A DNA stretch of 64,000 bases from JAUXFS01 sp963772635 (GTDB lineage: Bacteria; Pseudomonadota; Alphaproteobacteria; Rhodospirillales; Defluviicoccaceae). Under the pieces are notes generated by a model. The model was not told the DNA's origin and searched no databases. It worked only from the letters and a program-made list of their open reading frames with translations. Shown piece after piece: positions 28,670-38,271 of this stretch; positions within the stretch are counted from its first letter, which is position 1; the number at the start of each line of letters is the position of its first letter. A program made the position numbers and the translations under genes. The stretch spans positions 1-64,000 of the forward strand of contig CAVYYK010000054.1 in the NCBI GenBank assembly GCA_963772635.1, in the 5' to 3' direction.

Positions 28670-29806
28670 ATGTCCGATCGCGAATGCGCGGGCGCCGTCC
28701 TCACCATCGACCTCGACGCCATCGCCGCCAACTACCGACTGCTGCGGGATCGGGCGGCTCCGGCCGAATGCGCTGCGGTGGTCAAGGCCAACGCCTACGG
28801 CCTCGGCGCGGAGAAGGTGGTCCCGGCGCTGGCCGCCGCGGGTTGCCGCACGTTCTTCGTCGCCCATGTCGACGAAGGGATCGTCGTCCGCCGGGCGCTC
28901 GCCGACACGAGCGGCGGGATCGCGCCGGAATCCGAACCGGCCGTCTACGTGCTCAACGGACCGCCGCGCAACGCCGAGGAGACGCTGGCCGAGCATCGGC
29001 TGACGCCGGTGCTGAACTCGCTCGCCGACGTCGACGCCTGGTCCGCCTTCGCCCGCCGCACAGGCGTCCCCCGGGCCGCCGCGCTGCACGTCGACACCGG
29101 CATGTCGCGGCTCGGCCTGCCGCCCGCCGAACTCGCGATCCTGGGCGAGGACGCCGCCAGGCTCGACGGGGTGCGGCTGACCCATGTGATGAGCCATCTG
29201 GCCTGCGCCGACGAACCCGACCATCCGCTGAACCACCGGCAACTGAACGCCTTCGCCGCCGCCCGCGGGGCCTTCGCGCGGACGGCCGGATGCCTGGCAA
29301 ATTCGTCCGGCGTTTTCCTCGGCCCCCGCTACCACGCCGACATGGTCCGTCCCGGCGCGGCCCTGTACGGCGTCGCGCCGGTCCCGGGCGAACCCAATCC
29401 GATGACGCAAGTGGTTCGGCTACAAGGAAAAATCCTCCAGGTGCGCGAGATTGACTCGCCCGAGACCGTTGGCTATGGTGCGACCCACCTAGCCGGGCGT
29501 CGCGAAACAATCGCCACCGTGGCCGTCGGGTACGCGGACGGCTATCTCAGAGCGCTCAGCAATCGCGGTAGCGGGTATATCGGCGAAATTCGGGTGCCGC
29601 TTGTGGGGCGAGTGTCGATGGATCTGATCACCTTTGACGTCAGCGCCGTTCCCGGGTCCGAGGCCCGGCCGGGCGACATGATCGACGTTATCGGCCCGTT
29701 CAATCCCATCGACATGATCGCCGCCGAGGCCGGGACCATCGGCTACGAAATCCTGACCGGTCTCGGCGCCCGCTATTACCGGGTGTATCGGGGCGGCGGA
29801 CGGTGA
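28670..29806 (+). CDS. alr: alanine racemase
   Basis: 378 aa PLP enzyme interconverting L- and D-alanine for peptidoglycan. PLP lysine in AAVVKANAYGLGAEK, HVDTGMSRLG, and the C-terminal catalytic Tyr region ETVGYGATHLAG followed by VAVGYADGYLRAL. ATG at 28670 gives the normal N-terminus and fits the dnaB-alr spacing. Confidence 0.96.
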   Translation: MSDRECAGAVLTIDLDAIAANYRLLRDRAAPAECAAVVKANAYGLGAEKVVPALAAAGCRTFFVAHVDEGIVVRRALADTSGGIAPESEPAVYVLNGPPRNAEETLAEHRLTPVLNSLADVDAWSAFARRTGVPRAAALHVDTGMSRLGLPPAELAILGEDAARLDGVRLTHVMSHLACADEPDHPLNHRQLNAFAAARGAFARTAGCLANSSGVFLGPRYHADMVRPGAALYGVAPVPGEPNPMTQVVRLQGKILQVREIDSPETVGYGATHLAGRRETIATVAVGYADGYLRALSNRGSGYIGEIRVPLVGRVSMDLITFDVSAVPGSEARPGDMIDVIGPFNPIDMIAAEAGTIGYEILTGLGARYYRVYRGGGR

Positions 29807-29809
29807 CGG

Positions 29810-30586
29810 GTGGCTAATCCCCTTCAACCGATCGGACGGCTCGTCCTCGGCTTCGCGGCGACGGTGGGGCGTTTGGTGATGTTCTCCGGCACCGCGGTCA
29901 GCCACTGCGTGCGGCCGCCGTTCTATTTGCGCAGCGTCGGCCGCCAGATGGTGGAGATCGGCTACTACTCCCTGCCGGTGGTCGGTCTCACCGCCATCTT
30001 CTCCGGCATGGTGCTGGCGTTGCAGAGCTACACCGGCTTCGCCCGCTTCTCGGCCGAAGGCGCGATCGCCAACGTGGTGGTGGTGGCGATCACCCGCGAA
30101 TTGGGGCCGGTGCTGGCGGGGCTGATGGTGGCGGGCCGGATCGGCGCCGCCATGGCCGCGGAAATCGGCACCATGCGCGTGACCGAGCAGATCGACGCGC
30201 TGACCACGCTGTCGACCAACCCGATGAAATACATGGTCGCTCCGCGCCTGATCGCCGGGGTGGCGATGCTGCCGCTGCTGGTGTTCGTCGCCGACATCAT
30301 CGGCGTGTTCGGCGGCTATCTGGTGTCGGTTTACAAGCTCGGCTTCAACGCCTCCAACTACCTTCAGAGCACCTGGGACTTCGTCAAACCGGAGGACGTG
30401 ATCTCCGGCCTGGTGAAGGCGGCGGTGTTCGGCTTCATCATCACCCTGATGGGCTGCTACCACGGCTACAATTCCAGGGGCGGCGCCCAGGGGGTCGGCG
30501 CCGCGACCACCAACGCGGTGGTGTCCGCGTCGATCCTGATCCTCAGCTTCGACTACATCCTGACCGAACTGTTTTTCGCCAGATGA
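29810..30586 (+). CDS. mlaE: MlaE-family ABC transporter permease
   Basis: 258 aa inner-membrane permease of the Mla/MCE phospholipid transport type. GMVLALQSYTGFARF, ELGPVLAGLMVAGRIGAAMAAEIGTMRVTEQIDAL and GGYLVSVYKLG are family signatures. The start is GTG at 29810, 3 bases after alr. It overlaps mlaF by 4 bases. The substrate-binding mlaD gene is not in the window. Confidence 0.94.
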   Translation: MANPLQPIGRLVLGFAATVGRLVMFSGTAVSHCVRPPFYLRSVGRQMVEIGYYSLPVVGLTAIFSGMVLALQSYTGFARFSAEGAIANVVVVAITRELGPVLAGLMVAGRIGAAMAAEIGTMRVTEQIDALTTLSTNPMKYMVAPRLIAGVAMLPLLVFVADIIGVFGGYLVSVYKLGFNASNYLQSTWDFVKPEDVISGLVKAAVFGFIITLMGCYHGYNSRGGAQGVGAATTNAVVSASILILSFDYILTELFFAR

Positions 30587-31359
30587 ACGAGCGAAAGCCG
30601 AAAATCCGGGTCCGGGACCTGCACAAGGCGTTTGGCGAGAAGGTGGTGCTCGACGGCCTCGATCTCGACGTCGGCGTCGGCGAGTCGGTGGTGGTGATCG
30701 GCGGGTCGGGCACCGGCAAGTCGGTGCTGCTGAAATGCATCCTCGGGCTGTTGCGGCCCGACAGCGGCTCGATCCTGATCGACGGCGAGGAAGTGGCGGG
30801 GATCGACGCCAACGTTCGCGACGAGGTCAGCCGCAAGTTCGGCATGCTGTTCCAGGGCGGCGCCCTGTTCGACAGCCTGCCGGTGTGGGAGAACGTGGCG
30901 TTCGGGCTGTTGTCGCTGAAAAAGGCGAGCCGCGCCGAAGCCCAGGAGATCGCCGTCGCCAAGCTCGCCCAGGTCGGGCTGGGGTCGGACGTCAGCACCC
31001 TTTTCCCGGCGGAGCTCTCGGGCGGCATGCAGAAGCGGGTGTCGCTCGCCCGCGCCATCGCCGCCGACCCGGAGATCATCTTCTTCGACGAGCCGACCAC
31101 CGGGCTGGATCCGATCATGGCCGACGTGATCAACGACCTGATCGTCAAGACCACCCGGGAAATGGGGGCCACGGCGTTGTCGATCACCCACGACATGGCC
31201 AGCGCCCGCAAGATCGCCCATCGCATCGCCATGCTGTATGAGGGACGGATCATCTGGGCGGGACCGGTCGAGGACATCGACGCCTCCGGCAACGACCACG
31301 TGGACCAGTTTATCAACGGCCGCGCCGAGGGGCCGATCAAGATGGCGGTTCGGGCTTAG
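30583..31359 (+). CDS. mlaF: MlaF-type ABC transporter ATP-binding protein
   Basis: 258 aa ATPase partner of MlaE. Walker A VIGGSGTGKSVLLKCI, signature LSGGMQKRVSLARAIA, Walker B IIFFDEPTTGLDPI and the switch His in SITHDMASA. Energises phospholipid movement between the membranes, probably with an MCE protein encoded elsewhere. Confidence 0.95.
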   Translation: MNERKPKIRVRDLHKAFGEKVVLDGLDLDVGVGESVVVIGGSGTGKSVLLKCILGLLRPDSGSILIDGEEVAGIDANVRDEVSRKFGMLFQGGALFDSLPVWENVAFGLLSLKKASRAEAQEIAVAKLAQVGLGSDVSTLFPAELSGGMQKRVSLARAIAADPEIIFFDEPTTGLDPIMADVINDLIVKTTREMGATALSITHDMASARKIAHRIAMLYEGRIIWAGPVEDIDASGNDHVDQFINGRAEGPIKMAVRA

Positions 31360-31389
31360 GACTCCCGCCGGCGAAGGATTTGGAAGGAG

Positions 31390-32802
31390 ATGCCGACGTT
31401 GGCGCGCAGCACCACCCTCTACACCTGCCAGCAATGCGGGGCCGTGCAGCAGAAATGGGGCGGCCGGTGCGAGGCGTGCGGGGCGTGGAACGCGCTGGTC
31501 GAGGAAGTCGCCGCCCGACCGGGGCCACGCGGACGAGGTTCCCGCGCCCGCCGACCGATTGCGTTCACTGCGCTCGAGGGTGACGTCAGCCCCGTCGCCC
31601 GGCGGATGACCGGCATCGCCGAATTCGATCGGGTCACCGGCGGCGGGCTGGTGCCCGGATCGGCGCTGCTGATCGGCGGCGACCCGGGGATCGGCAAGTC
31701 GACCCTGCTGTTGCAGGTCGCCGCGGCGTTGTCGGCGACGGCGCGTTGCGCCTACATCTCCGGCGAGGAAGCCGTCGACCAGCTGAGACTGCGCGCCGAA
31801 CGGCTGGGTTTGCGCGCGGCGCCGGTGCAGCTGGCGGCGGAAACCGCGGTCGCCAACATCGCCGCCACCCTGGATCAGCCGTCGGGTCCCGAGGTGGTGG
31901 TGATCGACTCGATCCAGACCCTGTTCCTCGAGGCGCTCGAATCGGCGCCCGGCACCGTCGCCCAGGTCCGCGCCTCGGCGCAGGAGCTGATCCGCTTGGC
32001 CAAGCGGCGCGGCTTCGTTCTGCTGCTGGTCGGTCACGTCACCAAGGAAGGAATGATCGCCGGCCCCCGGGTGCTCGAACACATGGTCGACACGGTGTTG
32101 TATTTCGAGGGCGAACGCGCCCATCAGTTCCGTATTCTCCGCGCGGTCAAGAACCGTTTCGGCGCCACCGACGAGATCGGCGTGTTCGAGATGACCGACG
32201 CCGGCCTCAACGAGGTGGCCAACCCCTCGGCGCTGTTCCTCGCCGAACGCGAGCGCGACGTTTCCGGCGCCGCGGTGTTCGCCGGCGTCGAGGGTAGCCG
32301 GCCGGTGCTGGTGGAGATCCAATCGCTGATCGCGCCGTCGTCGCTGGGAACGCCGAGGCGCGCCGTCGTCGGCTGGGACTCCGGCCGCCTGGCGATGATC
32401 ATGGCGGTGCTGGAGGCGCGTTGCGGAATGGCGTTCGGCGCCGCCGACGTCTATCTGAATGTCGCCGGCGGCTTGCGCATCGGCGAACCGGCCGCCGACC
32501 TGGCGGTGGCGGCGGCGCTGGCGTCCTCGGCGAGCGGCCGGCCGATGCCGCCGGAAACGGTGGTGTTCGGCGAGATCGGCCTCGCCGGCGAAGTCCGCGC
32601 CGTCGCCCGCGCCGAGGCGCGGCTCAAGGAGGCGGCGAAGCTGGGCTTCACCCGCGCGATCGTCCCGGTCCGGCGCGGCGGCGGCGGCGGCGCGTTCCCC
32701 GGCATCGCGCTGACCGAGATCGCCCACGTCGCCGAGCTTCTGGCGATGGTCGGATCGGCGCCGGGCGAGGGTCCCATGGAGCGGAGGGCGCAACATGGCT
32801 GA
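31390..32802 (+). CDS. radA: DNA repair protein RadA
   Basis: 470 aa. N-terminal C4 zinc finger (CQQCGAVQQKWGGRCEACG), RecA-like ATPase with Walker A GGDPGIGKSTLLLQ, the RadA-specific VKNRFGATDE motif and a C-terminal Lon-protease-like domain. Helicase that extends D-loops during recombination. Overlaps cvpA by 8 bases. Confidence 0.97.
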   Translation: MPTLARSTTLYTCQQCGAVQQKWGGRCEACGAWNALVEEVAARPGPRGRGSRARRPIAFTALEGDVSPVARRMTGIAEFDRVTGGGLVPGSALLIGGDPGIGKSTLLLQVAAALSATARCAYISGEEAVDQLRLRAERLGLRAAPVQLAAETAVANIAATLDQPSGPEVVVIDSIQTLFLEALESAPGTVAQVRASAQELIRLAKRRGFVLLLVGHVTKEGMIAGPRVLEHMVDTVLYFEGERAHQFRILRAVKNRFGATDEIGVFEMTDAGLNEVANPSALFLAERERDVSGAAVFAGVEGSRPVLVEIQSLIAPSSLGTPRRAVVGWDSGRLAMIMAVLEARCGMAFGAADVYLNVAGGLRIGEPAADLAVAAALASSASGRPMPPETVVFGEIGLAGEVRAVARAEARLKEAAKLGFTRAIVPVRRGGGGGAFPGIALTEIAHVAELLAMVGSAPGEGPMERRAQHG

Positions 32803-33490
32803 GCTGCCGTTCACCTTCCTCGACATCGCCATCGGCGTCGTGCTGCTGATCTCGGGCCTGCTCGCCTTTGTTCGCGGCTTCGTCCAGGAAGTGCTGGCGG
32901 TCGGTGCCTGGGTCGGCGCCATCGTCGTCGCGGTGTTCGGGTTCCCGTACCTCCGGCCTTATGCCCGCGACCTGATCCCGCACCAACTCGCCGCCGACGT
33001 CGCGGCCGGTGTCGCGATCTTTCTGATCGCCCTCGTCGTCCTGTCGCTGTTGACGCGGGCGCTGTCGGACCGCGTCAAGGACAGCGCCCTCAACGCCCTC
33101 GACCGCTCGCTCGGGTTCGTCTTCGGTCTGTTCCGGGGCGCTGTACTGGTTTGCCTGGCCTACATCGCGGTCGAGTGGCTATTGGTGCCGTCGCAGCAGC
33201 CGTCTTGGCTGCGCGACGCCCGGGCGATGCCGCTGATCGAGTGGGGCGCCGATCAGCTCAGGTCGCTGGTGCCCTCGGAAACCAAGAACGCTAGCACCGA
33301 CGCCGCCGACGACGCCCGCGACCGGGCGCGGAAAGTCCTTGAAACCGAACGCCTGCTGCGCGACATCATGACTCCCGAGCCCAAGGGACCGTCCACCGAC
33401 GCCGAGCGTGGCGGCTACGATGCGAAGGAGCGGCGGGAGATGGAACGGCTGCTCGAGAGCGGCCGATCACCGGGCGGAGAACGGAAATGA
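32795..33490 (+). CDS. CvpA family membrane protein
   Basis: 231 aa. Four hydrophobic helices in the first 140 residues (ISGLLAFVRGFVQEVLAVGAW; IFLIALVVLSLLTRAL) match CvpA, first linked to colicin V production. A polar C-terminal tail follows. The conserved position directly before purF supports the call. Overlaps purF by 4 bases. Confidence 0.92.
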   Translation: MAELPFTFLDIAIGVVLLISGLLAFVRGFVQEVLAVGAWVGAIVVAVFGFPYLRPYARDLIPHQLAADVAAGVAIFLIALVVLSLLTRALSDRVKDSALNALDRSLGFVFGLFRGAVLVCLAYIAVEWLLVPSQQPSWLRDARAMPLIEWGADQLRSLVPSETKNASTDAADDARDRARKVLETERLLRDIMTPEPKGPSTDAERGGYDAKERREMERLLESGRSPGGERK

Positions 33491-34953
33491 CACCTTCCTG
33501 CCGACGCGACGGCCCCCTCGGGCATGACGACGATCATTTCCACGAGGAATGCGGGATCTTCGGCATTTACGGTCATGCCGATTCCGCCGCGACGACCGCC
33601 CTCGGCCTGCACGCCCTCCAGCACCGCGGCCAAGAGGCGGTGGGGATCGTCACCTACGACGGCGAGCAGTTTCACAGCCACAAGGCGCTCGGCCTGGTCG
33701 GCGACAACTTCGGATCGGAGAACGTGATCAAGCGACTGCCGGGCTCCGCCGCCGTCGGCCACGTGCGCTATTCGACCACCGGCGAGACAGTATTGCGCAA
33801 CGTCCAGCCGCTGTTCGCCGATTTCGAGTTCGGCGGGCTGACCATCGCCCACAACGGCAACCTGACCAACGCCAAGAGCGTTCGCAAATCGCTGGTCCGG
33901 CGCGGCTGTATTTTCCAGTCGACCACCGACAGCGAGGCGATCATTCACCTGATCGCGACCAGCCACTATTCGACGGTCGTCGACCGGCTGATCGACGCCA
34001 TGCGCCAGCTCGAGGGTGCCTACTCCCTGGTTGCGATCACCCGGCGCAAACTGATCGGCATGCGCGACCCCTACGGGGTCCGTCCGCTGGTGCTGGGAAG
34101 GCTCGGCGGCGCCTACATCCTCGCCTCCGAGACCTGCGCCCTCGACATCATCGGTGGCGAGTTCGTCCGCGACGTCGAGCCGGGGGAAATCGTCGTCGTC
34201 GACGAGCGCGGGCTGCGCAGCGTCAGACCGTTCGCCAAGGTCCCCGAGCGTTTCTGCATCTTCGAGTACATCTACTTCGCCCGCCCCGACAGCAACGTCG
34301 AGGGACGCAACGTCTACGAAGTGCGCAAGCGGATCGGCGCCGAACTCGCCCGCGAGAACGGCGTCGATGCCGACCTCGTCGTCCCGGTGCCCGATTCCGG
34401 GGTGCCGGCAGCGATCGGCTACGCCGAGGAATCGGGCATCCCGTTCGAACTCGGGATCATCCGTAACCACTACGTCGGGCGCACCTTCATCGAACCGAGC
34501 GACCAGATCCGCCACCTCGGCGTCAAGCTCAAGCACAACGCCAACACCGCCCGGCTCAAGGGCAAGCGGGTGATCCTGGTGGACAACTCGATCGTTCGCG
34601 GCACCACCTCGATGAAGATCGTCGAGATGGTCCGCGCGGCGGGAGCCGCCGAGGTCCACATGCGCATCTCGAGCCCGCCGACGACCCATTCCTGCTTCTA
34701 CGGGATCGACACGCCGGAACGCGACAAGCTGCTCGCCTCCAGCCGCGACGTCGAGCAGATGGCCCGCCATATCGGCGTCGACTCGCTGGCCTACATCTCG
34801 CTGGACGGCCTCTACCGCGCCGTCGGCGAGGCCGCGCGTAACACGGCCCGGCCCCAATACTGCGACGCCTGTTTCACCGGCGACTACCCGATCGGCCTCA
34901 CCGACCACGAGGACTATCCGATACCGGAGCAGCTCTCGCTACTCGAGGTTTGA
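33487..34953 (+). CDS. purF: amidophosphoribosyltransferase
   Basis: 488 aa; first committed step of purine synthesis, making 5-phosphoribosylamine from PRPP and glutamine. The nucleophile is C22 in HFHEECGIFGIYG, exposed after removal of a propeptide. NGNLTNAKSVRK in the glutaminase half and VILVDNSIVRGTTSMKIVEM (PRPP loop) in the transferase half are intact. Confidence 0.97.
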   Translation: MTPSCRRDGPLGHDDDHFHEECGIFGIYGHADSAATTALGLHALQHRGQEAVGIVTYDGEQFHSHKALGLVGDNFGSENVIKRLPGSAAVGHVRYSTTGETVLRNVQPLFADFEFGGLTIAHNGNLTNAKSVRKSLVRRGCIFQSTTDSEAIIHLIATSHYSTVVDRLIDAMRQLEGAYSLVAITRRKLIGMRDPYGVRPLVLGRLGGAYILASETCALDIIGGEFVRDVEPGEIVVVDERGLRSVRPFAKVPERFCIFEYIYFARPDSNVEGRNVYEVRKRIGAELARENGVDADLVVPVPDSGVPAAIGYAEESGIPFELGIIRNHYVGRTFIEPSDQIRHLGVKLKHNANTARLKGKRVILVDNSIVRGTTSMKIVEMVRAAGAAEVHMRISSPPTTHSCFYGIDTPERDKLLASSRDVEQMARHIGVDSLAYISLDGLYRAVGEAARNTARPQYCDACFTGDYPIGLTDHEDYPIPEQLSLLEV

Positions 34954-34963
34954 AGAAACGGGC

Positions 34964-35683
34964 GTGGCGGAACAGGAGACTCAGGAGGGACGGCTTGCCG
35001 GACGGGTGGCGCTGATCACCGGCGCCTCGCGCGGCATCGGCCGGGCGGTGGCGCTCCGCTTCGCCCGCGAGGGCGCCGACCTGATTCTCGCAGCCAAGAC
35101 CCAGGGCGCGCTGGAGGAGGTCGACGACGAGATCCGCGCAATGGGGCGCACCGCCACCCTGGTGCCCGCCGACCTCACCGACTACGCCGTCATCGACCGG
35201 ATGGGCGCCGCCGTCTACGAGCGCTGGGGCCGCCTCGACGTGCTGGTCGGCAACGCCGGGGCGCTCGGGGTGCTGAGCCCGCTCGGCCATATCCCTCCGG
35301 AGACCTGGGAGAACGTGATCGCCGTCAACGTCACCGCCAACTGGCGGCTGATCCGCAGCTTCGATCCGCTGCTGCGTGCTTCCGACGCCGGACGGGCGAT
35401 CTTCGTCACCTCCGGGGTCAGCGGCGGCAGGGCCTACTGGGGGGCGTACGCGGCGAGCAAGGGAGCGCTGGAGACGATGGTCCGAACCTACGCCGCCGAG
35501 ATCGGCAAGACCCCGGTCCGCGCCAACCTGATCAATCCCGGCCCGACCCGCACCCGCATGCGCGCCCAGGCCTATCCCGGCGAGGATCCGAACACGCTGA
35601 GGACCCCGGAGGACATCGCCGGGCGGTTCGTCGACCTGGCGGTGCCGGCGTGCACGATCAACGGCGAGATCGTCGAAGCCTGA
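34964..35683 (+). CDS. short-chain dehydrogenase/reductase
   Basis: 239 aa. Cofactor loop TGASRGIGRAVAL, NAGALG, and catalytic Ser (VTSGVSGG), Tyr and Lys (YAASKGAL). Substrate not predictable. Start is GTG at 34964, 10 bases after purF, a neighbour order common in alphaproteobacteria. Confidence 0.92.
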   Translation: MAEQETQEGRLAGRVALITGASRGIGRAVALRFAREGADLILAAKTQGALEEVDDEIRAMGRTATLVPADLTDYAVIDRMGAAVYERWGRLDVLVGNAGALGVLSPLGHIPPETWENVIAVNVTANWRLIRSFDPLLRASDAGRAIFVTSGVSGGRAYWGAYAASKGALETMVRTYAAEIGKTPVRANLINPGPTRTRMRAQAYPGEDPNTLRTPEDIAGRFVDLAVPACTINGEIVEA

Positions 35684-35701
35684 GAATTCAAAGAAAAGGC
35701 C

Positions 35702-36043
35702 ATGGACAAACTGAAACGAATGTCCCGGCGCCGCAAGGAGGCTCACGCCGAGCTCGTGTCCCTCGAGTCCAAGGTCTACCGGGCGTTCCTGGACATGGAA
35801 CGCGCCGCGTTCGCCGACGGCTCGCTGACGAAAGCGACCAAGGAGCTGATCGCCATCGGCATCTCGGTAGTGATCAATTGCGAATCGTGCATGCAGTGGC
35901 ACATCGAACAGGCGGCCGCGGCCGGCGCCTCGAGGCGCGACGTGCTCGAAGCGATCGAGGTCGGCATCGAGATGGGCGGCGGTCCGGCCACCGCCCACGC
36001 CCGCTTCGCGTTGGAGGTAATGGCGGAGGTATACGCAGAGTAG
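35702..36043 (+). CDS. carboxymuconolactone decarboxylase/AhpD-like protein
   Basis: 113 aa helical protein. The CESCMQWH motif has the CxxC...H pattern of the AhpD-like thiol-redox branch rather than true decarboxylases. Probably a peroxidase-type or disulfide-handling protein. 18 bases downstream of the SDR gene. Confidence 0.88.
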   Translation: MDKLKRMSRRRKEAHAELVSLESKVYRAFLDMERAAFADGSLTKATKELIAIGISVVINCESCMQWHIEQAAAAGASRRDVLEAIEVGIEMGGGPATAHARFALEVMAEVYAE

Positions 36044-36046
36044 GGC

Positions 36047-36223
36047 CTACAGCCCTTCCACCATCCCCTCGGGATCGAGCTCGACCATATCGGCGACCCG
36101 ATCGTACAAGGTGCCGAAATCGTTCATTTGCTGCTGGGCCTCGGAATCGTTGGCGCCGAGGGTGCGGTAGATCTCTGCCGCCTCCCGGAGGAGTCTGGCG
36201 GCGAGCTGAGCGTTTGTCGTCAT
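36047..36223 (-). CDS. small conserved hypothetical protein
   Basis: 58 aa from the ATG at 36223 (MTTNAQLAARLLREAAEIYR), mostly helical, acidic C-terminus. It resembles a short alphaproteobacterial family of unknown function recalled from related genomes. A longer in-frame extension exists upstream but is arginine-rich and unlikely to be coding. Confidence 0.7.
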   Translation of the reverse strand: MTTNAQLAARLLREAAEIYRTLGANDSEAQQQMNDFGTLYDRVADMVELDPEGMVEGL

Positions 36224-36364
36224 GTCGGTCCCCTTTTGCTTTTGCCGCCGCCCGATCGGCCGGTCCCCGATCGCCCCGGACGGCGAAGCATCCCCCGTGG
36301 AGGATTTCCGTCGACGGAACCTCTCCGCCAACAGGCGCGCTGTCAAGGCAGAACGGGTGAAAAG

Positions 36365-37411
36365 TTACGCCGCCCGTCGGGCGATCACCGTCTCGATGAT
36401 CGAGAGCGCCTTGCCGACATCGGCATCGGAGACCCCCAGGTGGAGGACGGCGCGTACCTGATCGGCGCCGGACGGCACCATGTGCAGCCCGGCCTCGAAG
36501 CAGCGGTCGGCGAAGGTGCCGGCCGCCATCGCGGTGACGCGAAAGCGGACGATGTTGGTCTGGACGGTGGCGCCGTCGACCTCGATGCCGGCGATCGCGG
36601 CGAGCCCCTCGGCCAGCGCCCGGGCGTTGGCGTGGTCCTCGGCGAGGCGCGCACGGTGGTGTTCGAGGGCGTAGAGGGCGCCGGCGGCGACGATCCCGGC
36701 CTGGCGGAATCCGCCGCCGAACATCGCCTTGAACCGCCGGGCGCGGCCGACGAAGGCGGCATCACCGGCGAGCGCCGACCCCATCGGCGCGCCCAGGCCC
36801 TTGGAGAAACAGACGCTGACGCTGTCGAACGGCTCGGCGTACGCCGCCTCGGCGATGCCGCCGGCGACGCTGGCGTTCCACAGCCGGGCGCCGTCCAGAT
36901 GCAGCGACAGGCCATGCCGGCGCGCCGCCCGCGCGACCTCGTGGATGGCCTCCAACGGCCAGACGGTGCCGCCGGCGACGTTGTGGGTGTTTTCGACGCA
37001 GACCAGCCGGGTCGTCGGGATCGACGTCGACGGCATGAACGGATGGGCGAGGCGGATCGCCGCGTGGACGTCGGCGGCGGAGAAGATGCCGCCCCGCCCC
37101 GGCAGATGGCGGATGGTGACGCCGGAGAGCGCCGCCGGCGCGCCGCGCTCGAGCACCGAGACATGAGCGCCGACGTCGGTCAGCACCTCGTCGCCGGGCT
37201 CGGTATGGGCGCGGATCGCCACCTGGTTGGTCATCGTGCCGGTGGGCATGTAGCAGGCGTCCTCCTTGCCGAGAATCTCCGCCGTCCGCCGCTCCAGCGC
37301 CAGCACCGTCGGATCGTCGGCATAGACGTCGTCGCCGACCTCGGCCTCGGCCATCGCCCGGCGCATCTCCGCCGTCGGCTTGCTGACGGTATCGCTCCGC
37401 ATGTCGATCAT
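36365..37411 (-). CDS. ltaE: low-specificity L-threonine aldolase
   Basis: 348 aa PLP enzyme cleaving threonine or allo-threonine to glycine and acetaldehyde. DMRSDTVSKPT at the start, HLDGARLWNAS and the PLP-lysine segment VSVCFSKGLGAPMGSAL are diagnostic. The start (MIDMRSD) is preceded by a copy of the dispersed intergenic repeat. Confidence 0.95.
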   Translation of the reverse strand: MIDMRSDTVSKPTAEMRRAMAEAEVGDDVYADDPTVLALERRTAEILGKEDACYMPTGTMTNQVAIRAHTEPGDEVLTDVGAHVSVLERGAPAALSGVTIRHLPGRGGIFSAADVHAAIRLAHPFMPSTSIPTTRLVCVENTHNVAGGTVWPLEAIHEVARAARRHGLSLHLDGARLWNASVAGGIAEAAYAEPFDSVSVCFSKGLGAPMGSALAGDAAFVGRARRFKAMFGGGFRQAGIVAAGALYALEHHRARLAEDHANARALAEGLAAIAGIEVDGATVQTNIVRFRVTAMAAGTFADRCFEAGLHMVPSGADQVRAVLHLGVSDADVGKALSIIETVIARRAA

Positions 37412-37428
37412 CGCCGGTTCTCCTTGTC

Positions 37429-37583
37429 CCGGCGAGCCCATGGGGGCTCGCCTCTGGTCGCAGTGCGCCCAGTCCCTCAGACGCCGGGCGCGGACCTCCG
37501 TCCGCTTGGCTCTCCTCACTACGCTCCGGGCGCGCACTTGCGCTTGCCGGCGAGCCGATGAAGATCCCTTCACCGGCTCGCCG
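37429..37583 (-). repeat. dispersed intergenic repeat, copy 1
   Basis: On the minus strand this reads ...GAGGAGAGCCAAGCGGACGG, then CGCGCCCGGCG, a GACTGGGCGCACTGCGACCA core and ATGGGCTCGCCGG. The core recurs at 53908, 54742 and 57305, and the outer part at 61208. GGCTCGCC boundaries and internal dyads suggest a non-autonomous or REP-like element. No coding capacity. Confidence 0.8.
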
Positions 37584-37670
37584 GTACTTAACCGTACTAC
37601 TCCGGAGGATCGCACCGATGATAGAGCCAAGGGGCTGCGAACGCACGGCGGAATGGGTTACCGTAGACCG

Positions 37671-38090
37671 ATGAAACCCGCGATCACCGCCGCCGCCGGC
37701 CTCGTCCTTCTGACCGCGATCGGGGCGGCGGAGCCTGCCCGGGCCGGCGGCGACCCGGCCAAGGGCCGCGAGATCGCGATCAGCCATTGCGCCCGTTGCC
37801 ACGTGATCGCCGACGACAACCCCCACGGCAGCATCGGCAGCACCGCGTCGTTCCGGATGATGACGACGCTGCCCGACTACGTCGACCGGTTCCGGACCTT
37901 CTACCTGCGCCGCCCCCACCCGGTGTTCACCAACGTCCCCGAGGTCGCGCCCCTCAAGCGCCAGACCCTCTCGGTCACCCCGTTCACCCTCACCCTCCAA
38001 GACATCGAAAACCTCACCGCCTACGCGGTGAGCCTGCACGCGCAAGGAGTAGAGGCCGTTCGGTGGCTCAGGGATCGCGGCGGCTGTTGA
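37671..38090 (+). CDS. c-type cytochrome, secreted
   Basis: 139 aa. Signal peptide (MKPAITAAAGLVLLTAIGAA, cleaved near ARAGG), one haem-binding CARCH, and later Met residues that could give the axial ligand. Carries electrons in the periplasm; the partner is unknown. The first ATG with this signal peptide is taken as start. Its 3' end overlaps a small converging lipoprotein gene. Confidence 0.85.
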   Translation: MKPAITAAAGLVLLTAIGAAEPARAGGDPAKGREIAISHCARCHVIADDNPHGSIGSTASFRMMTTLPDYVDRFRTFYLRRPHPVFTNVPEVAPLKRQTLSVTPFTLTLQDIENLTAYAVSLHAQGVEAVRWLRDRGGC

Positions 38091-38202
38091 CGAACCGGAA
38101 GTCGTCGCCGGAGTCGCCGCTCCGGGTGGTTTCGCACGCCGTCGTCAGGGCGCCCGCCGCCAACAGGAGAAAAAGCACCGAAATTGCTCGCAGCCGTGGC
38201 AC
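38068..38202 (-). CDS. small lipoprotein
   Basis: 44 aa. The GTG at 38202 has a strong GGAGG 5 bases upstream. The product MPRLRAISVLFLLLAAG continues to a lipobox LTTAC, so a lipidated mature peptide of about 22 residues is predicted. No family recognised; entericidin-like proteins have similar size but a different sequence. Convergent overlap of 23 bases with the cytochrome gene. Confidence 0.65.
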   Translation of the reverse strand: MPRLRAISVLFLLLAAGALTTACETTRSGDSGDDFRFVNSRRDP

Positions 38203-38271
38203 GGTTTCCTCCATGAACGGGTGGCATGGATATGGGTTCGCGGACGCCCATCGCCAAGGGCGCCGCCGGGG

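Noticed and set aside
30553..32922. 789-codon minus-strand open frame opposite mlaF and radA
   Set aside because: Shadow of two well-supported genes; composition is Arg/Asp/His-rich as expected from antisense of GC-rich codons.
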